DNA from: a bacterium
Lineage (GTDB): Bacteria; Bacteroidota; Bacteroidia; Flavobacteriales_D; Sanyastnellaceae
NCBI GenBank assembly: GCA_029979565.1
Contig: JAPOHG010000002.1
Coordinates: forward strand, 1-64,000
Length of the DNA stretch: 64,000 nucleotides
Direction of reading: 5' to 3'
The position numbers and the translations under genes are program-made. The notes beneath the pieces were generated by a model. The model ran no database searches. It worked only from the letters and a program-made list of their open reading frames with translations, and had not been told where the DNA came from. This document shows positions 61,458 through 64,000 of this stretch, piece after piece (position 1 is the stretch's first letter; the number at the start of each line of letters is the position of its first letter).

Positions 61458-63908
61458 ATGAAGGGATTTCTTAGCGCATTTTTCGTGCCGGTGATCTTCG
61501 GCTTTTTCTCTGTGGCATCTGCCCAAGAATACACGTTAACGCTTGAGGAGCATGCAACGGAAATTGTGCCTGGCCTCACGACGTACCGGATGTACATCGA
61601 CATGGTCAATACAGACGATTTCTTGTCTTCCATTTACGGCGGGGATACGGCACCCTTGAGCATCACCACATCAACGGGGTCTTTTTGGAACAGCGGGTTC
61701 GGTGGGTCGACAGCGAGTTCAGTTCTCCCTACCATTTTGGCTTTCTTCCCAGAATTGGCTGCCGACAGCTGGATTACCATTGGAATAGATCAGCAGGAGG
61801 TGGACGATGAGGTTGGAGTTTCTTCACTGGAAGATCCCGCCCAGCCTTTCGTGGAAAATTTTGCGGCTGGATCGGAACAGGACGGACAAGATGTTTTGAT
61901 TGACTCGTCAGTTGGAGGTGCATGGTACTTATTGAATGGCGCCCCAAATGGGTTGCCAGACGAAAACATGCGCGTGCTTTTCTTGCAGATGACTACAGAT
62001 GGTGAAATCTGCGGCACAATCAATGCGCAGGTTTTCGAAAACGGTGTGGGGTCCGCAAGTTTGTACTTCACGTATGAATTCTGCGGTACGGGGACCTACA
62101 GTCCCGTGACAGCTGGTGGAGGCTGCACGGATGAACTGGCATGCAATTACGACGCTGAGGCGACGGAGGATGATGGTTCATGTGTTTATGCAGATGCCTA
62201 CTACGATTGCGATGGCAACTGCCTGAACGACGCGGATAGCGATGGGATTTGCGACGAATTGGAAATCGCAGGCTGCACCGATTCGTTTGCTTGCAACTAT
62301 AATATGGATGCCACGGATGACGACGGCTCATGCGATTACCTATCCTGTGCCGGATGTACGGATGAGGCTGCATGCAATTATGATCCAGGCGCAATCTATG
62401 AGGACGGTTCATGCGACTACAGTTGCAACGCGGGTTGCACGAATCCGCAGGCATGCAACTATGACCCCGATGTCCTTCAGGATGATGGGTCGTGTGAGTA
62501 CATCTCGTGCGTTGGATGCACAGACGAAGGAGCGTGCAATTACGACCCGATTTTCACGGTGGACAACGGTTCATGCGATTACAGTTGCTTGGGTTGTACC
62601 GATGAAGCGGCCTGTAATTATGACGCGGGTGCCACACAGGACGACGGTTCATGCACCTACGCTGAAACCTACTACGACTGTGATGGCAATTGCCTGATGG
62701 ACATGGACGGTGACGGTGTATGCGATGAGTTGGAGGTGCCTGGATGCATGGATGAGGCAGCTTGCAACTACGACATGAACGCTACGAACGAAGACGGCTC
62801 TTGTGAGTTCCCCGCACTGTATTATGATTGCGATGGCAATTGCCTGATGGATATGGACGGCGATGGCGTCTGCGATGAATTGGAAATTGAGGGTTGCACG
62901 GATGCTGTGGCATGCAACTACGATGCCGCTGCGACCGATGACGATGGCATGTGCGAGTATGCGGATCAATATTATGACTGCGACGGTACCTGCCTCAACG
63001 ATGCCGACGGTGACGGCGTGTGTGATGAACTGGAGATTGCCGGTTGCACCGATGAAATGGCCTGCAACTACGACGCCACAGCTACAGACGACGACGGCAT
63101 GTGCGAGTACGCCGAGGAGTATTACAATTGTGACGGCACCTGCCTGAACGATACCGACGGGGATGGCGTATGCGATGAACTGGAGATTGCCGGTTGCACC
63201 GATGAAACGGCGTGTAACTATGACGCCGCTGCGACCGACGACGACGGCATGTGCGAGTACGCCGAGGAGTACTACGATTGCGACGGAAACTGCCTCAATG
63301 ATGCCGACGGCGATGGCATTTGCGATGAATTCGAGATAGCCGGTTGTACCGATCCTGAAGCGCAGAACTACAACGAAGAGGCCACGGATGACGACGGCAG
63401 CTGCTACTACTGCGATATTGCTATAGGTGCAGACGCGACGAATGAGACGGAAGGAGACGGCTCAGGCACGATCAGCGTGGACGTATCTGGGGGTACAGCA
63501 CCTTATGAATTCGCTTGGACGGGTCCAGATGCGTTTGCAAGCACCGATGAGGATTTGACGGGACTTTCTGCAGGCACCTATGTCTTGACCGTTACCGATG
63601 CCAATGGCTGCACGGAAACCGTTGAAGTAACGGTTGACAATGTCACCGGAATCACGGAGTTGTATGCTGTTGAGTTCGATGTTTACCCGAATCCGACGAA
63701 CGGAGCGTTCTGGATCAACGGCGCGGGCTTGAATGGCAAGACGGTGGTCGAACTGCTCGACGCCTCAGGTCGATTGATCAATCGTTTTGAGTGCACCATA
63801 AATGGCCAACCCGTTCAGTTCGAATTGAGCGGTGTAGAAACCGGCTTCTACCATGTGGTACTGCGGAATGGCCAGCAGCAGGGCGCCAAGCGCTTGCTGA
63901 TCCACTGA
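61458..63908 (+). CDS. T9SS-secreted protein with one unknown domain and an 11-unit calcium/cysteine stalk
   Basis: An 816-residue exported protein. The signal peptide ends ASAQ (~24). The unknown domain (61530-62095) is divergent in its core (AADSWITIG) and in NGLPDENMRVLFLQMTT. The middle (62122-63410) is an array of eleven cysteine units; units 6-10 are the long form (YYDCDGNCLNDADGDGVCDE) and exactly 150 bp each. One SprB-like repeat follows (63415-63640), then a type A T9SS domain (YPNPTNGAFW, VETGFYHVVL). The ATG at 61458 is preferred over the in-frame TTG at 61428 because the signal peptide starts there. It is the last of three consecutive paralogues. Confidence 0.88.
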   Translation: MKGFLSAFFVPVIFGFFSVASAQEYTLTLEEHATEIVPGLTTYRMYIDMVNTDDFLSSIYGGDTAPLSITTSTGSFWNSGFGGSTASSVLPTILAFFPELAADSWITIGIDQQEVDDEVGVSSLEDPAQPFVENFAAGSEQDGQDVLIDSSVGGAWYLLNGAPNGLPDENMRVLFLQMTTDGEICGTINAQVFENGVGSASLYFTYEFCGTGTYSPVTAGGGCTDELACNYDAEATEDDGSCVYADAYYDCDGNCLNDADSDGICDELEIAGCTDSFACNYNMDATDDDGSCDYLSCAGCTDEAACNYDPGAIYEDGSCDYSCNAGCTNPQACNYDPDVLQDDGSCEYISCVGCTDEGACNYDPIFTVDNGSCDYSCLGCTDEAACNYDAGATQDDGSCTYAETYYDCDGNCLMDMDGDGVCDELEVPGCMDEAACNYDMNATNEDGSCEFPALYYDCDGNCLMDMDGDGVCDELEIEGCTDAVACNYDAAATDDDGMCEYADQYYDCDGTCLNDADGDGVCDELEIAGCTDEMACNYDATATDDDGMCEYAEEYYNCDGTCLNDTDGDGVCDELEIAGCTDETACNYDAAATDDDGMCEYAEEYYDCDGNCLNDADGDGICDEFEIAGCTDPEAQNYNEEATDDDGSCYYCDIAIGADATNETEGDGSGTISVDVSGGTAPYEFAWTGPDAFASTDEDLTGLSAGTYVLTVTDANGCTETVEVTVDNVTGITELYAVEFDVYPNPTNGAFWINGAGLNGKTVVELLDASGRLINRFECTINGQPVQFELSGVETGFYHVVLRNGQQQGAKRLLIH
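62592..63341 (+). repeat. Five tandem 150-bp coding units
   Basis: Successive GCTD or GCMD starts fall at 62592, 62742, 62892, 63042, 63192 and 63342, exactly 150 bp apart, encoding 50-residue units. The units starting at 63042 and 63192 share long identical stretches at DNA level, which suggests recent duplication. Confidence 0.9.
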
Positions 63909-63930
63909 GCATTCCAACTGGACTTCAATC

Positions 63931-63961
63931 AAAAAGGGCGCCTCTCAAGGGCGCCCTTTTT
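63931..63961. terminator. Strong hairpin terminator, probably bidirectional
   Basis: Stem AAAAAGGGCGCC / GGCGCCCTTTTT with loop TCTCAAG. The A-run on the left and T-run on the right would let it stop transcription from either side. Confidence 0.9.
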
Positions 63962-63981
63962 CATGTCAATTGGCGATGGGG

Positions 63982-64000
63982 TTACTTTCCCTTGAAGCGA
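63982..64000 (-). CDS. Possible C-terminal end of a gene entering from the right
   Basis: Read on the minus strand, the last bases give RFKGK followed by a stop at 63984-63982, just before the bidirectional hairpin. This would fit a convergent gene whose body is outside the window. Six codons are too few to identify anything. Confidence 0.25.

Noticed and set aside
62592-63341. CRISPR-like or satellite-like periodic DNA
   Set aside because: The 150-bp periodicity is in frame and encodes the GCTD units; there are no short identical direct repeats with unique spacers.

Overview
The window looks like a chromosomal segment from a member of the Bacteroidota, probably a marine-type Flavobacteriales relative. 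This is inferred from four things: (i) secreted proteins ending in type IX secretion (T9SS) C-terminal domains and carrying SprB-like repeats; (ii) TAnnTTTG promoter elements and no Shine-Dalgarno sequences; (iii) a Na+-translocating NADH:quinone reductase with its maturation genes; (iv) Bacteroidota-typical genes (BT_3928-like DoxX protein, DUF1599, M49 peptidase, CtlX, heterodimeric methylmalonyl-CoA mutase). Species cannot be told from the sequence alone. Coding is very dense. I see no tRNA, rRNA, CRISPR, insertion sequence or prophage, and no gene-free stretch over about 170 bases.

Layout. 1-2150: end of nqrF, apbE, and a convergent nqrM. 2244-10036: a secreted beta-helix protein, a PagL-like protein, mazG, a GIN-type lipoprotein, an M1 peptidase and a DMT transporter. 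10058-13390: the ffh-folD-ribD operon on the minus strand. 13547-22243: one giant secreted protein of about 2,900 residues. 22415-29732: DUF493, a small membrane protein, then on the minus strand a lipoprotein-amidinotransferase-ctlX-argS operon, a LON-domain protein and an HtrA protease. 29840-34610: an lptF-like permease, two glycosyltransferases and a 2-oxoglutarate oxygenase, one minus-strand operon. 34666-42615: M49 peptidase, T9SS choice-of-anchor B protein, folP, DUF1599, DoxX-like protein, oligopeptide-type permease. 42593-51837: aminotransferase IV, HAD phosphatase, csaA, mutA-mutB, fmt, MATE, trmH, HU, a small membrane protein and a thioesterase. 51942-63908: four consecutive T9SS cargo genes, each followed by a strong terminator.

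The most novel material is in the secreted proteins. An approximately 190-residue domain that I do not recognise, with a YDSWVTIG core and a GGsWF..NG.AGDD.RVLVAQ.TT block, occurs ten times: five copies in the 13547-22243 protein and 1, 3 and 1 copies in the genes at 53879, 56419 and 61458. It is joined to cysteine-rich GCTD..ACNY..DGSC units, Ca-binding-like DGDGVCD segments, HYR-like repeats and SprB-like repeats. In the giant protein three unrelated domains are nested in the same loop of three HYR-like repeats. Two secreted proteins end in a short dockerin-like tail instead of a T9SS domain.

A second theme is transcription. Seven genes have a perfect TAnnTTTG element exactly 4 nt before the start codon, which predicts leaderless mRNAs. 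The housekeeping genes sit in tight operons with abutting or overlapping convergent ends. The secreted genes are single units insulated by hairpin terminators.
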